Shown in pieces: positions 16,049-24,345 of a stretch of 64,000 bases of DNA. Under the pieces are notes generated by a model. The model was not told where the DNA came from. It ran no database searches and saw only the letters and a program-made list of their open reading frames with translations. A program made the translations under genes and the position numbers. This DNA comes from a bacterium (lineage in GTDB: Bacteria; Zhuqueibacterota; Zhuqueibacteria; Zhuqueibacterales; Geothermadaptataceae), in assembly GCA_024275575.1 (NCBI GenBank), contig JAJRYV010000030.1, positions 1 through 64,000 on the forward strand, read 5' to 3'. How positions within the stretch are numbered: the first letter of the stretch is position 1; each line of letters starts with the position of its first letter.

Positions 16049-18046
16049 ATGGCCGACGAAGACCTTGATTTTATGGCGGAGATAGTTGCTGAATTTCTTG
16101 TCGAATCCAAAGAACTTTTAGAAAAGCTCGATACCGATCTGATCTCTCTGGAAAAATCACCGGACGATCTCGATCTGATCAATGAGATATTTCGTGCTGC
16201 GCATACTTTCAAAGGCACATCCGGTTTCCTCGGATTTGATAAAATGATGCGCCTGACGCATGCGGCAGAAGATATTCTCAATCGCATGCGCAAAGGCAAT
16301 TTGAGTTTGACGCCGGAAATTATGGATGCTATCCTCGAAACAGTGGATGTGCTGCGTACATTCCTCGATAATATCGCCTCGACCAACAAAGAAGGCGAAG
16401 TGGAAGTCGAGACCCTTGTCGAAGTCCTGAATGAATTGAACTCGGCTGAGGAGAACGGCGGTGAGAGTGCGCCGGATGAAAAGCAGGATGTTGCGGCGAC
16501 CGAAGACGTTGCAACAGAGACTGAGGCTGCGGAAAGCGTAAAAGACGAGCCCCTGGCTGAAGCTGATGATGGTGAGAGCAAACCGGCGCCTGCAAAAAAG
16601 AAAAAGACTGTCGCCAAAGGCAAAAAAATTGTCGCAAAAAAATCTGAAAAATCTGTAAAGAAGGATAAAAATGTAGAAGCCAATAAAGCAGGGGGCGAGG
16701 AAGCAAAACCGCAGACGCACAAAAAAGCAGCCCCGGTAACAGCCCCAAAAGCACCTGCAACCGTAGAAAACAAAGACAATAAAACAGCGCAGACTGTGCG
16801 CGTGCCCGTGAGCCGTCTCGACCATCTGATGAACCTCGCAGGTGAACTCGTACTCGGCCGTAACCGTTTAAATCAGATCAATACTTTTTTCGAAGCGAGT
16901 ATTCATTCGATTCAAAGCGATGATGGCTTCGGCAATCAGGCCGATTATGCGGCGAGCAAGGAAATTCGCGGGATTTGGGAACATAACGTCGAATTGCTGT
17001 CGGAAACCAACTCCGCACTGGCGCTCATAACTTCCGAATTACAAATGGCGATCATGCAAACCCGCATGATGCAAGTTGCCTCTTTGTTTAAAAAAGTGCC
17101 GCGTCTCGTTCGAACACTTTCCCGCGAGATGAAAAAAGAAGTCGAGTTGGTCGTCAAAGGGGAGGAGACTGAACTCGATAAATCGGTTATCGAAGAGCTG
17201 GGGGATCCGCTGACGCATTTGCTGCGCAATTCAATGGATCACGGCATTGAATCACCCGAGGTACGCAAAGCGGCCGGTAAAAATCCTGTCGGCACAATCG
17301 AGCTTTTTGCCAAACAGCAGGGGAACCACATCATCATCGGCATCCGCGATGACGGCGCGGGTATCGATGTGGAGAAAGTGAAAGCGCGGGCGCTGCAGCG
17401 CAATATCATCTCTGAATCCGAGGCCGAACGGATGAACGATCGCGAGGCCTTTAATCTTATATTTCAGCCCGGTTTCAGCACTGCGGAAGTCGTAACCAGC
17501 GTTTCCGGCCGTGGCGTCGGCATGGATGTGGTTAAAACCAATGTCAGTCGCCTCAACGGTATGATCGAGGTTGAATCGGAAAAGGGTGCCGGCAGTACTT
17601 TTATTCTTAAATTGCCGCTCACGCTGGCGATCATTCAGGGTCTGTTGGTAAGAGTCGATGATGACGTATTTATCATTCCCATCGTCACGGTTCTCGAAAC
17701 ACTGCGCGTGCAAAAGGATAGTTTCAACACCATCGGCAGCCGCCAGGTCATCCGTTTGCGTGATACGGTTATACCGGTTGTGCATTTGCGTGACTTCTTT
17801 CATACCTGCACTGGTGAAAAAGTTGTGGAAGAAATGTACGTTGTCGTGGTTGGTGTTGCCAATAAACTGGTCGGGTTGGTCGTCGACAAACTGCTGGGCC
17901 AGGAAGAAGTGGTCATCAAATCACTGGGAGAGTTTTTTGAAAGTTCCGACGCCATCGCCGGAGCGACAATTATGGGTGACGGGCGTGTTCGCCTGATTAT
18001 CGACATCTCGGAAATCGTCAATATCGAACAGGAACGCGTTGCATGA
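16049..18046 (+). CDS. cheA: Chemotaxis histidine kinase CheA
   Basis: A 665-residue central kinase of chemotaxis. P1/Hpt domain with phosphoacceptor H52 (R-A-A-H-T-F-K-G-T). Then a long low-complexity linker (about 130-250) of Ala, Lys, Glu and Pro with K-K-K-K and A-K-G-K-K runs, where a CheY-binding P2 domain is normally found; I see no P2 fold. P3 dimerisation (P-V-S-R-L-D-H-L-M-N-L-A-G-E-L), P4 ATPase (L-L-R-N-S-M-D-H-G-I-E, D-D-G-A-G-I-D, G-R-G-V-G-M-D-V-V) and a CheW-like P5 complete it. The stop overlaps the cheB start by four bases (ATGA). Confidence 0.96.
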   Translation: MADEDLDFMAEIVAEFLVESKELLEKLDTDLISLEKSPDDLDLINEIFRAAHTFKGTSGFLGFDKMMRLTHAAEDILNRMRKGNLSLTPEIMDAILETVDVLRTFLDNIASTNKEGEVEVETLVEVLNELNSAEENGGESAPDEKQDVAATEDVATETEAAESVKDEPLAEADDGESKPAPAKKKKTVAKGKKIVAKKSEKSVKKDKNVEANKAGGEEAKPQTHKKAAPVTAPKAPATVENKDNKTAQTVRVPVSRLDHLMNLAGELVLGRNRLNQINTFFEASIHSIQSDDGFGNQADYAASKEIRGIWEHNVELLSETNSALALITSELQMAIMQTRMMQVASLFKKVPRLVRTLSREMKKEVELVVKGEETELDKSVIEELGDPLTHLLRNSMDHGIESPEVRKAAGKNPVGTIELFAKQQGNHIIIGIRDDGAGIDVEKVKARALQRNIISESEAERMNDREAFNLIFQPGFSTAEVVTSVSGRGVGMDVVKTNVSRLNGMIEVESEKGAGSTFILKLPLTLAIIQGLLVRVDDDVFIIPIVTVLETLRVQKDSFNTIGSRQVIRLRDTVIPVVHLRDFFHTCTGEKVVEEMYVVVVGVANKLVGLVVDKLLGQEEVVIKSLGEFFESSDAIAGATIMGDGRVRLIIDISEIVNIEQERVA

Positions 18047-19146
18047 TTCGTGAAATCAGAGTGCTCGTCATCGATGACTCGGCTGTGATGCGGCGTGCGA
18101 TTACGCAAATTCTGGAATCGACGCAGGAGATGAAAGTGATCGGGCAGGGGCGTTCCGGCAAAGACGCGATCGAAAAAGTAAAGGAACTGAAGCCGGATAT
18201 CGTCACCATGGATATCGAAATGCCGGTGATGGATGGGCTGACGGCGCTACGGCATATTATGAAAAATACGCCGGTCCCCGTCGTTATGGTTTCCAGTCTG
18301 ACTACGGATGGGGCGCACGCTACGTTGGAAGCATTGAGCGCCGGCGCCGTCGATTTTATTCCTAAGAACTTTGCCGCTATTATGCAGCAAAACAAGGAGT
18401 TTATCCAGGAGTTTATCGATAAGATTAAACTGCTGGCCCGCAAAAACCTGATCACACAGAAAAGTGATCCGGCCTTAAGATCGCCGCAATCTGCGGTATT
18501 GCGTTCGGCAAAACTAAATCCGTCGGCGAGTCGTGGAAGAAAGTATGAATTGATTTTAATCGCTTCCAGCACCGGCGGTCCGAAAATCTTGCACCAGATC
18601 ATCCCGCAAATCACTGCGGATCTTACAACGCCTGTGTTAATCGTTCAGCACATGCCGCCCCATTTCACCAAGTCTTTGGCCGAACGTTTAAACAACCTGT
18701 CACCCTTGTCTGTTGCGGAAGCGCGTGATGGAGACGTGCTTGCGCGTGGACACATCAAAATAGCCCAGGGTGGCCAGCAAATGTTGCTGGAGCGTCACGG
18801 CGATCGTTTTTTCGTGCATATCACCGATGCCGGCAGTGAAACGATTTATAAACCCAGCGTCGATCTCACCGCGCGTTCGATCGCCAATAATTTTCGTGGC
18901 AGGGTATTGGCTATTATGTTAACCGGCATGGGAAAAGACGGGCTGAACGGCTTTCGCCAGTTGAAAAAGAAAAACGCCCATATCATCGCCCAATCTGCCG
19001 AATCGGCAGTTATTTACGGCATGCCGAAAGCGATTGTCGAAGCCGGGATCGCCGATGAAGTTTTGCATACCGACCAGATTACCGCCCGTATCAACGAATT
19101 GTGCTGTAAAACCGGCATGAACGCTCACCGAACTCCGCAGCATTAA
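18043..19146 (+). CDS. cheB: Chemoreceptor glutamate methylesterase CheB
   Basis: A 367-residue protein that removes receptor methyl groups in adaptation. Receiver domain with phosphoacceptor D57 (I-V-T-M-D-I-E-M-P), then a linker and a C-terminal methylesterase domain. The catalytic triad is visible: Ser in A-S-S-T-G-G-P, His in V-Q-H-M-P-P-H-F, and Asp in G-M-G-K-D-G. CheA should phosphorylate the receiver to relieve inhibition. It is translationally coupled to cheA by ATGA overlap and ends the chemotaxis block. Confidence 0.96.
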   Translation: MIREIRVLVIDDSAVMRRAITQILESTQEMKVIGQGRSGKDAIEKVKELKPDIVTMDIEMPVMDGLTALRHIMKNTPVPVVMVSSLTTDGAHATLEALSAGAVDFIPKNFAAIMQQNKEFIQEFIDKIKLLARKNLITQKSDPALRSPQSAVLRSAKLNPSASRGRKYELILIASSTGGPKILHQIIPQITADLTTPVLIVQHMPPHFTKSLAERLNNLSPLSVAEARDGDVLARGHIKIAQGGQQMLLERHGDRFFVHITDAGSETIYKPSVDLTARSIANNFRGRVLAIMLTGMGKDGLNGFRQLKKKNAHIIAQSAESAVIYGMPKAIVEAGIADEVLHTDQITARINELCCKTGMNAHRTPQH

Positions 19147-19406
19147 TAAACTGTTATATCGACCAATCGATAACACAAGGAAAGAAAATCCGTACCCCGG
19201 CAATAATTTCCGGGTTCTTTTGATGACTGGCAATAGCTGAATCCATTTCTCTGAAAAACCATTGATTCCCGGAATAAGACTCTGTTACATATCACAAATC
19301 TGTTGCTGCTTAACTTCTTGATTTCATTCCGCTGGTTAAATGTCATTTGACACTGCTTCAACTTTTCCGGCAAATCGGATGGCTGTCATCACAGTAAATC
19401 TGGCGC
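19147..19406. other. Spacer between cheB and the flgB promoter
   Basis: About 260 bases without a gene. It holds a weak hairpin near 19196-19221 and a short dyad TGTCA-TT-TGACA at 19341-19352, about 55 bases upstream of the sigma-54 promoter. The dyad is where an enhancer-binding protein site could lie. No other copy of the dyad was found before the other sigma-54 promoters. Confidence 0.45.
19196..19221 (+). terminator. Weak possible terminator after cheB
   Basis: A five-base-pair stem CCCGG/CCGGG with a nine-base loop is followed by TTCTTTT. The stem is short, so this is only a candidate end for the che transcript. Confidence 0.35.
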
Positions 19407-19422
19407 TGGCATAACGATTGCA
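19407..19422 (+). promoter_or_regulatory. Sigma-54 promoter before flgB
   Basis: TGGCAT (19407-19412), five bases, TTGCA (19418-19422) matches the -24/-12 consensus with correct spacing and only one deviation. Transcription would begin near 19434, about 20 bases before flgB. The NtrC-type regulator at 9316 is the likely activator. Confidence 0.85.
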
Positions 19423-19454
19423 TTTAGCCTGATGCAGAAAAACAGGAGTGCATG

Positions 19455-19871
19455 ATGTTACTTAAAGGCATTTTCAATCACACAAAAATTCCATTGCTGA
19501 GCAAATCCCTGAAGGCCTCCGCGGTGCGGCAACGTATCCGCGCTAACAATATTGCCAATGCCAATACCAAAGGTTACAAGCGGCTCGAAGTCAAATTTGA
19601 GGAAGAATTACGTAAATCCTTGCGCAAACGCAGTGTCGGTGGAATGCAAACGAATGAAAAGCATATTCCGCTGGGCCGCCGGCGCGCTATCGAGCTGGAG
19701 CCGGAAGTTTATGAACCCAACGATCCCGTGGATCCCAGCGGTGTCAATAATGTCGATATCGAACATGAGATGGCGGAATTGGCAAAGAACCAGCTCATTT
19801 ACAGCGCAGCGGCAAAGTTTACTGCAAAAAATTTTATGAAAATAAAAGCAGCCATCAAAGGTCGCTCATAA
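19455..19871 (+). CDS. flgB: Flagellar proximal rod protein FlgB
   Basis: A 138-residue rod protein assembled in the periplasm after export by the flagellar type III apparatus. It carries the rod/hook N-terminal signature R-A-N-N-I-A-N-A-N-T-K-G-Y-K-R and a C-terminal helix E-M-A-E-L-A-K-N-Q-L-I-Y. ATG 19455 is six bases after AGGAG; another ATG three bases earlier is too close. It is the first gene of the large flagellar operon, just after the sigma-54 promoter. Confidence 0.93.
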   Translation: MLLKGIFNHTKIPLLSKSLKASAVRQRIRANNIANANTKGYKRLEVKFEEELRKSLRKRSVGGMQTNEKHIPLGRRRAIELEPEVYEPNDPVDPSGVNNVDIEHEMAELAKNQLIYSAAAKFTAKNFMKIKAAIKGRS

Positions 19872-19887
19872 TTGAAAACGGGATAAG

Positions 19888-20391
19888 ATGATGTCTTCAA
19901 TCGGAATTATGCCATCGATCGATATCAGTGCTACCGGCCTTTCGGTGACGCGTCGCAAGATGAATACGATCGCCAGTAATATCGCCAACGTGGAAACGAC
20001 GAGAACCGAAGACGGCGGCCCGTATAAACGCCGTGAATACAATTTCATCGAGGGGGAGGGCTTCCCCGGTGCGCCGTTTTTTTCAAAAAATAATTTTGGC
20101 CGCTTGCTGACAACCAACACAAAACATTTGCAGGAACGATTCACCCGGGTACCGGAGGACAGAAACCTGTTGCACGGCGTCAAGGGTGATCTGGTGATCT
20201 CTGAAGATGAACCTATCCGTGTATTTGATCCCGGCCATCCCGACGCTGACGAAAGTGGTTATGTTTTGCTGCCCAATATCAACGTTGTGGAAGAAATGGT
20301 TGATCTCATCGTTGCCTCACGCGCTTATGAGGCGAATTTGACGGTGCTCAATGCTGAGAAAAAAATGGTCAAAGATGCACTTGAAATTTAA
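19888..20391 (+). CDS. flgC: Flagellar proximal rod protein FlgC
   Basis: A 167-residue rod protein with the N-terminal I-S-A-T-G-L-S-V-T-R-R-K-M-N-T-I-A-S-N-I-A-N-V-type signature and a typical FlgC C-terminus (P-N-I-N-V-V-E-E-M-V-D-L-I-V-A-S-R-A-Y-E-A-N). It is somewhat longer than enterobacterial FlgC because of a middle loop. It stands between flgB and a small unknown gene, in the standard flgB-flgC order. Two adjacent ATGs (19888 and 19891) could both serve. Confidence 0.94.
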   Translation: MMSSIGIMPSIDISATGLSVTRRKMNTIASNIANVETTRTEDGGPYKRREYNFIEGEGFPGAPFFSKNNFGRLLTTNTKHLQERFTRVPEDRNLLHGVKGDLVISEDEPIRVFDPGHPDADESGYVLLPNINVVEEMVDLIVASRAYEANLTVLNAEKKMVKDALEI

Positions 20392-20406
20392 AACAGGTGA
20401 GTGAAA

Positions 20407-20745
20407 ATGAATATCAACGACAACATCTCCCGGGTAGATAATGAATTTCAGCGCATGCGACTGGTCAGTAAAATTCGGCAGCAAGATGCTGTCCAGGCGC
20501 CCTCAGCAGCTCAGAAGGCGCAAAAAACTCAGGCGCCGCAAGCGGTAGAAAAAACAGCGCTTGAAAATAATTTTAAAATGATTTTTTCCGACACTGCGCT
20601 GACAAAAGTACTCACCCGGGATGAAAAAGCTTTTATTACCAAAGTTTTTCAAAATGAAGAACTCAACTTCAGCGATGGTTATACCCGCGGCTCCCATGTT
20701 TCCTCGAAACCGAAACTGGGACAAAATATCGATGTGAAAGCATAG
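20407..20745 (+). CDS. Small hypothetical flagellar-operon protein
   Basis: A 112-residue protein of unknown function between flgC and fliE. The N-terminal half is Gln/Ala-rich and probably disordered. The C-terminal half contains L-T-R-D-E-K-A-F-I-T-K-V-F and ends in K-L-G-Q-N-I-D-V-K-A. That end resembles the L-G-H-T-I-D-I-L-G terminus of the small protein encoded at 46186. ATG 20407 is preferred over the GTG at 20401 because CAGGTGAG precedes it at the right distance. An export substrate or assembly factor is possible, but nothing proves it. Confidence 0.75.
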   Translation: MNINDNISRVDNEFQRMRLVSKIRQQDAVQAPSAAQKAQKTQAPQAVEKTALENNFKMIFSDTALTKVLTRDEKAFITKVFQNEELNFSDGYTRGSHVSSKPKLGQNIDVKA

Positions 20746-20779
20746 CCGTTGCAAGGAATTTTCTGGAGAACAACAGGGA

Positions 20780-21085
20780 ATGGACGTCACAAAAACAATG
20801 GGTTTGCAGCCCGGTTCACTCAATCCGGCAAAAACACAAAACAAAGAATCAAAAGATTCTGATTCAGCCAATTTTGTGGATTCGATGAAATCTTTTCTCA
20901 AAGAGGCGAACACTTTGCAAATGCATGCAGCCAATCAGGTGGAATCGTTGATCAGTGGCGAAACCACCGATGTACACGATGTGATGATCGCTATGGAAAA
21001 AGCAAGTGTGAGTTTTGAAATGGTCATGGAGATCAGAAACAGAATGCTTGAAGCTTATCAGGAAATAATGCGCACACAAGTTTGA
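20780..21085 (+). CDS. fliE: Flagellar hook-basal body protein FliE
   Basis: A 101-residue FliE, the adapter between the MS ring and the rod. The family C-terminus is clear: D-V-H-D-V-M-I-A-M-E-K-A, S-F-E-M-V-M-E-I-R-N-R-M-L-E-A-Y-Q-E-I-M-R-T-Q-V. The N-terminal 35 residues are variable, as usual. It lies between the small unknown gene and fliF, the common FlgBC-FliE-FliF order. Confidence 0.95.
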   Translation: MDVTKTMGLQPGSLNPAKTQNKESKDSDSANFVDSMKSFLKEANTLQMHAANQVESLISGETTDVHDVMIAMEKASVSFEMVMEIRNRMLEAYQEIMRTQV

Positions 21086-21150
21086 TTTTCTTTTTCATCT
21101 AAACCGAATACGACTGCGGAACCGGAACTGGCATATTTAACGGGACAGGA

Positions 21151-22701
21151 ATGGATCGATTTTTACGCCTGGTAAATCAATACCAGGAAAAAGCAAAAAT
21201 AATATGGGAACGGCTGAAAGTTTGGCAGAAAGTCGCCTTTTCTTCGGCGCTGATTCTCGTTTTTACCATCCTCTTTTCAATATTTGCGCTCTTGCCGTCT
21301 GATGATGAGTTTGGCGTACTTTTCAGCAATCTGACGGTCGAAGATGCCGCGACTATCATCACCCGCCTCAAAGAAGAAAACCTGAAATACAAACTGGAAA
21401 ATGATGGCCAGACTATTCTCATTAAAAAAGATTTGATTTTCGAAAAACGGCTGGTGTTGGCTGCAGAGGGCCTGCCGGAGAACGGCTCTGTCGGTTATGA
21501 AATTTTCGATAAGAATAATATCGGCCTGACGGATTTTGTCCAGCAGTTGAATTACAAACGCGCGCTGGAAGGAGAACTGGCGCGCACGATTCGCAACATC
21601 GATTATGTGAAATTCGTGCGCGTCCATATCATGGTGCCGAAACCGTCGCTTTTTATTGAAGATGAAAAACCTACGACAGCCTCGGTGATGTTGCATCTTG
21701 AAAAGAGAAGGAAGCTGACGCAGGCGCAGATCGACGGAATTGCTAACCTGGTGGCTTCCAGCGTCGAGGGCCTGGCGCTCGATAAAGTCGCAATCGTCGA
21801 TTCACACGGCAAAGTATTGAGCAAAAACCGGGAACGTAACAATCTCGTCGAGCTCACATCTTCGCAACTCGATTTGCAAATAAAGGTCGAACAATACCTT
21901 GAAAATAAACTTGCGACTCTGCTGCGCGGTGTCGTCGGTCAGGATAATTACATCGTGCGTGTTTCCACCACACTCAATTTCGATCAGATTGAGCGCACCA
22001 GCGAATCTTATGACCCGGAGAGCGCTACTATCCGCAGTCAGGAAAGCGACACCCAGGGTTCGGCTGATCCCGGCGCCACACAGCCGCAGTCGGATAATAC
22101 CATCACCAACTATGAAATCAGCAAAAGTGTGGAACGTATGGTCGGCGGTATCGGGCGTGTCGAACGGCAATCTGTTGCCGTAATGGTTAACGGCACATTT
22201 GCCATTCCACCCGGCGCGCCGGAGGGCGCCGCGCCGCAATATGTACCCCGCACGGATGAAGAAATTAAAAATATCACCACCCTCGTTCAAAATGCTATCG
22301 GTTTTGACGCCGGCCGCGGTGATCAGGTGCAGGTGACCAATGTTTCATTTGACACCTCGGAATACGAAAAAACGCAAGAGATGATCGTGCATGCCGAGCG
22401 TATGGAGCTTTATAAAACTATTGGCAAATACATCAGCCTGGCGATTGCCGCGATTGTTTTAATCAATCTGTTGCGCGGCATTTTTGATTCGATGCAGCCG
22501 AAGATTGAAATCGAAGAGAAAGAAGAAGTACTCGATTTCGAAGAGCTCGAAATGCCGGTTGAAACACAACTGAAGTTGCACAAACGCAAGATAGTGAACG
22601 ATATTGCGCGCGATAAGCCGAAGGAAGTTTCGAAGTTGATTCGAACCTGGTTATTCGAACTCGAAAAAGTGGAGACGGATGATTGGAGTATGAAAAACTA
22701 A
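21151..22701 (+). CDS. fliF: Flagellar MS-ring protein FliF
   Basis: A 516-residue inner-membrane ring protein. One transmembrane helix near 27-50 (V-A-F-S-S-A-L-I-L-V-F) and a second near 425-447 (I-S-L-A-I-A-A-I-V-L-I-N-L-L) flank the periplasmic ring-building motifs, including L-F-S-N-L, G-Y-E-I-F-D-K, R-A-L-E-G-E-L-A-R-T-I and R-V-H-I-M-V-P. The C-terminal cytoplasmic tail should bind FliG, whose gene overlaps the 3' end by 19 bases. Length is slightly short of the enterobacterial protein. Confidence 0.95.
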   Translation: MDRFLRLVNQYQEKAKIIWERLKVWQKVAFSSALILVFTILFSIFALLPSDDEFGVLFSNLTVEDAATIITRLKEENLKYKLENDGQTILIKKDLIFEKRLVLAAEGLPENGSVGYEIFDKNNIGLTDFVQQLNYKRALEGELARTIRNIDYVKFVRVHIMVPKPSLFIEDEKPTTASVMLHLEKRRKLTQAQIDGIANLVASSVEGLALDKVAIVDSHGKVLSKNRERNNLVELTSSQLDLQIKVEQYLENKLATLLRGVVGQDNYIVRVSTTLNFDQIERTSESYDPESATIRSQESDTQGSADPGATQPQSDNTITNYEISKSVERMVGGIGRVERQSVAVMVNGTFAIPPGAPEGAAPQYVPRTDEEIKNITTLVQNAIGFDAGRGDQVQVTNVSFDTSEYEKTQEMIVHAERMELYKTIGKYISLAIAAIVLINLLRGIFDSMQPKIEIEEKEEVLDFEELEMPVETQLKLHKRKIVNDIARDKPKEVSKLIRTWLFELEKVETDDWSMKN

Positions 22702-23699
22702 CTGGGACGCAAAAATCGGCTATTTTGATGGTCGCCCTGGGGGTAGAAACAGCCTCGATTCTCTTTCAAAACATGCCTGAAAGAGAGATGGAAAGGGTGG
22801 CGATGTCCATCGCCAGCCTCGATGAAGTGCCTTCCGAGATTATGGATAAAGTCGTCGAAGAATTTTTCCAGATGATCAAGGCGCAGGAGTATATAACACA
22901 GGGTGGTGTGAGTTATGCCTCCAAACTTTTGGAAGAAGCCATGGGCACGAGCAAAGCCAATGACATCATTCGCCGGATGGAAGCGGTACAGAGTGAGGCC
23001 GCCCGCGGATTCAGCCTGCTGAAACGGGCGGATATTCAACAGGTTCATAATCTTATCGCCAACGAACACCCGCAAACGATCTCGCTGGTTTTAGCGCATC
23101 TTGAGCCAAAACAGGCCTCGGCGGTTCTGGCCGGACTGAATTCCGACGTGCAGAGTGATGTTATATACCGCCTGGCTAATATGGAAAAAATCTCCTCCGA
23201 TTTGCTCGATGATGTTGAAAATATCATCAAAATTCAGATCGAGTCGGTTTATACGCGTGAACTGAACGAGGTCGGCGGAACTAAATCGGTGGCGGAAATC
23301 CTGAATCTGTCGGGTAAAATCACCGAGAAACAAATCATCGAACATATTCAGGAGCAAAACCCCGAGCTTGCCCAGGAAATCCGCGGCCTGATGTTTACCT
23401 TCGAAGACATTCAGAAAATCGACGATCGCGGCATTCAGCGCTTGCTTAAAGAGGTCGATACGAAAGTTTTGACAATCGCACTCAAAGGCAGTTCCGAACT
23501 CATTCAGGAAAAGATTCTTGGAAACATGTCGACCCGTGCCGGGCAGATGGTCAAGGAAGAAATGGAATTCCTCGGACCGCTGCGGGTCAAAGAGGTTGAT
23601 GATAGCCAGCGGCAAATCGTCGAGATTATTCGTAACCTCGAGGAAGAAGGTGAAATTGTCATCATAGGAGGCGAGGGTGGTGAAGAGTTTATCGTTTAA
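22683..23699 (+). CDS. fliG: Flagellar motor switch protein FliG
   Basis: A 338-residue C-ring protein that transmits torque from the stators. N-terminal FliF-binding domain, middle domain with E-H-P-Q-T-I-S-L-V-L-A-H-L (the EHPQ motif), and a C-terminal torque domain with D-D-R-G-I-Q-R-L-L-K-E-V and charged residues. The start is TTG 22683, giving M-E-Y-E-K-L-T-G-T-Q-K-S-A-I-L, the standard FliG beginning; GGAG seven bases upstream supports it. It overlaps fliF by 19 bases and fliH at the other end. Confidence 0.95.
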   Translation: MEYEKLTGTQKSAILMVALGVETASILFQNMPEREMERVAMSIASLDEVPSEIMDKVVEEFFQMIKAQEYITQGGVSYASKLLEEAMGTSKANDIIRRMEAVQSEAARGFSLLKRADIQQVHNLIANEHPQTISLVLAHLEPKQASAVLAGLNSDVQSDVIYRLANMEKISSDLLDDVENIIKIQIESVYTRELNEVGGTKSVAEILNLSGKITEKQIIEHIQEQNPELAQEIRGLMFTFEDIQKIDDRGIQRLLKEVDTKVLTIALKGSSELIQEKILGNMSTRAGQMVKEEMEFLGPLRVKEVDDSQRQIVEIIRNLEEEGEIVIIGGEGGEEFIV

Positions 23700-24330
23700 A
23701 GTTCCTTTTCCAGTCGGTAAAATCGGTGAATCGCCGTTTGTTACGGTGCTGCCGCCACCGTGTGAGGGAGAACCGGTGAGCCCTGAATTCGCCGAGCTTG
23801 CGGAAGCTGTTGAAGCCGTCAATCCGGCAGATGAAAATCCGGTAGCAAACCAGGAAGAGGAAATTGATCTCGAAAACATCATCCTGCAAAAAGCGCGGGA
23901 ACTGGTGGCGAGTGAAATGGAGTTGCCGATTCAGGCTGCACAGAACGTGCTTAATGCCTTGCAGGAAAAGTTTGATAAGGAAATACACGACTTGCAGCAT
24001 AGCGCATTAAAACTGGCTTATGCGATCGCCAAAAAGATTGTTCATCGCGAAATAGCGGAAACTCCGGCGCTCGTTATGGAGCAAATTCAGGCTGCTTTAA
24101 AACAGTGTAGTGAAAAGCAGGTGCAAGCTTTGCTCCTGCATCCGGATGACCATGTTTTTTTGCAAGAGAATCTCGATTTGTTGCGCTGGGTGGAAAGTAA
24201 TTTCCCACGGATGAAAATAGAAGTTGACGAAGGTATCAGCCGGGGCGGGTGCAAATTGGAGCTTGAAAGCGGTGCGATCGATGCAACGATCGAAGCGCAA
24301 CTGGCGCAGATTGAAAATGAACTTTTATAA
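23680..24330 (+). CDS. fliH: Flagellar export-ATPase regulator FliH
   Basis: A protein of about 216 residues that links the FliI ATPase to the export gate and C-ring. The N-terminal 50 residues are acidic and disordered. Helical residues 55-120 lead to a C-terminal domain (L-L-H-P-D-D-H, I-E-V-D-E-G-I-S-R-G-G-C, and L-D-x-x-x-E-A-Q-L-type ending) typical of FliH/SctL. The GTG at 23680 is eight bases after TAGGAGG; a GTG three bases earlier is an alternative. It overlaps fliG by 20 bases and precedes fliI. Confidence 0.9.
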   Translation: MKSLSFKVPFPVGKIGESPFVTVLPPPCEGEPVSPEFAELAEAVEAVNPADENPVANQEEEIDLENIILQKARELVASEMELPIQAAQNVLNALQEKFDKEIHDLQHSALKLAYAIAKKIVHREIAETPALVMEQIQAALKQCSEKQVQALLLHPDDHVFLQENLDLLRWVESNFPRMKIEVDEGISRGGCKLELESGAIDATIEAQLAQIENELL

Positions 24331-24345
24331 AAGAAAAGCAGGCAG

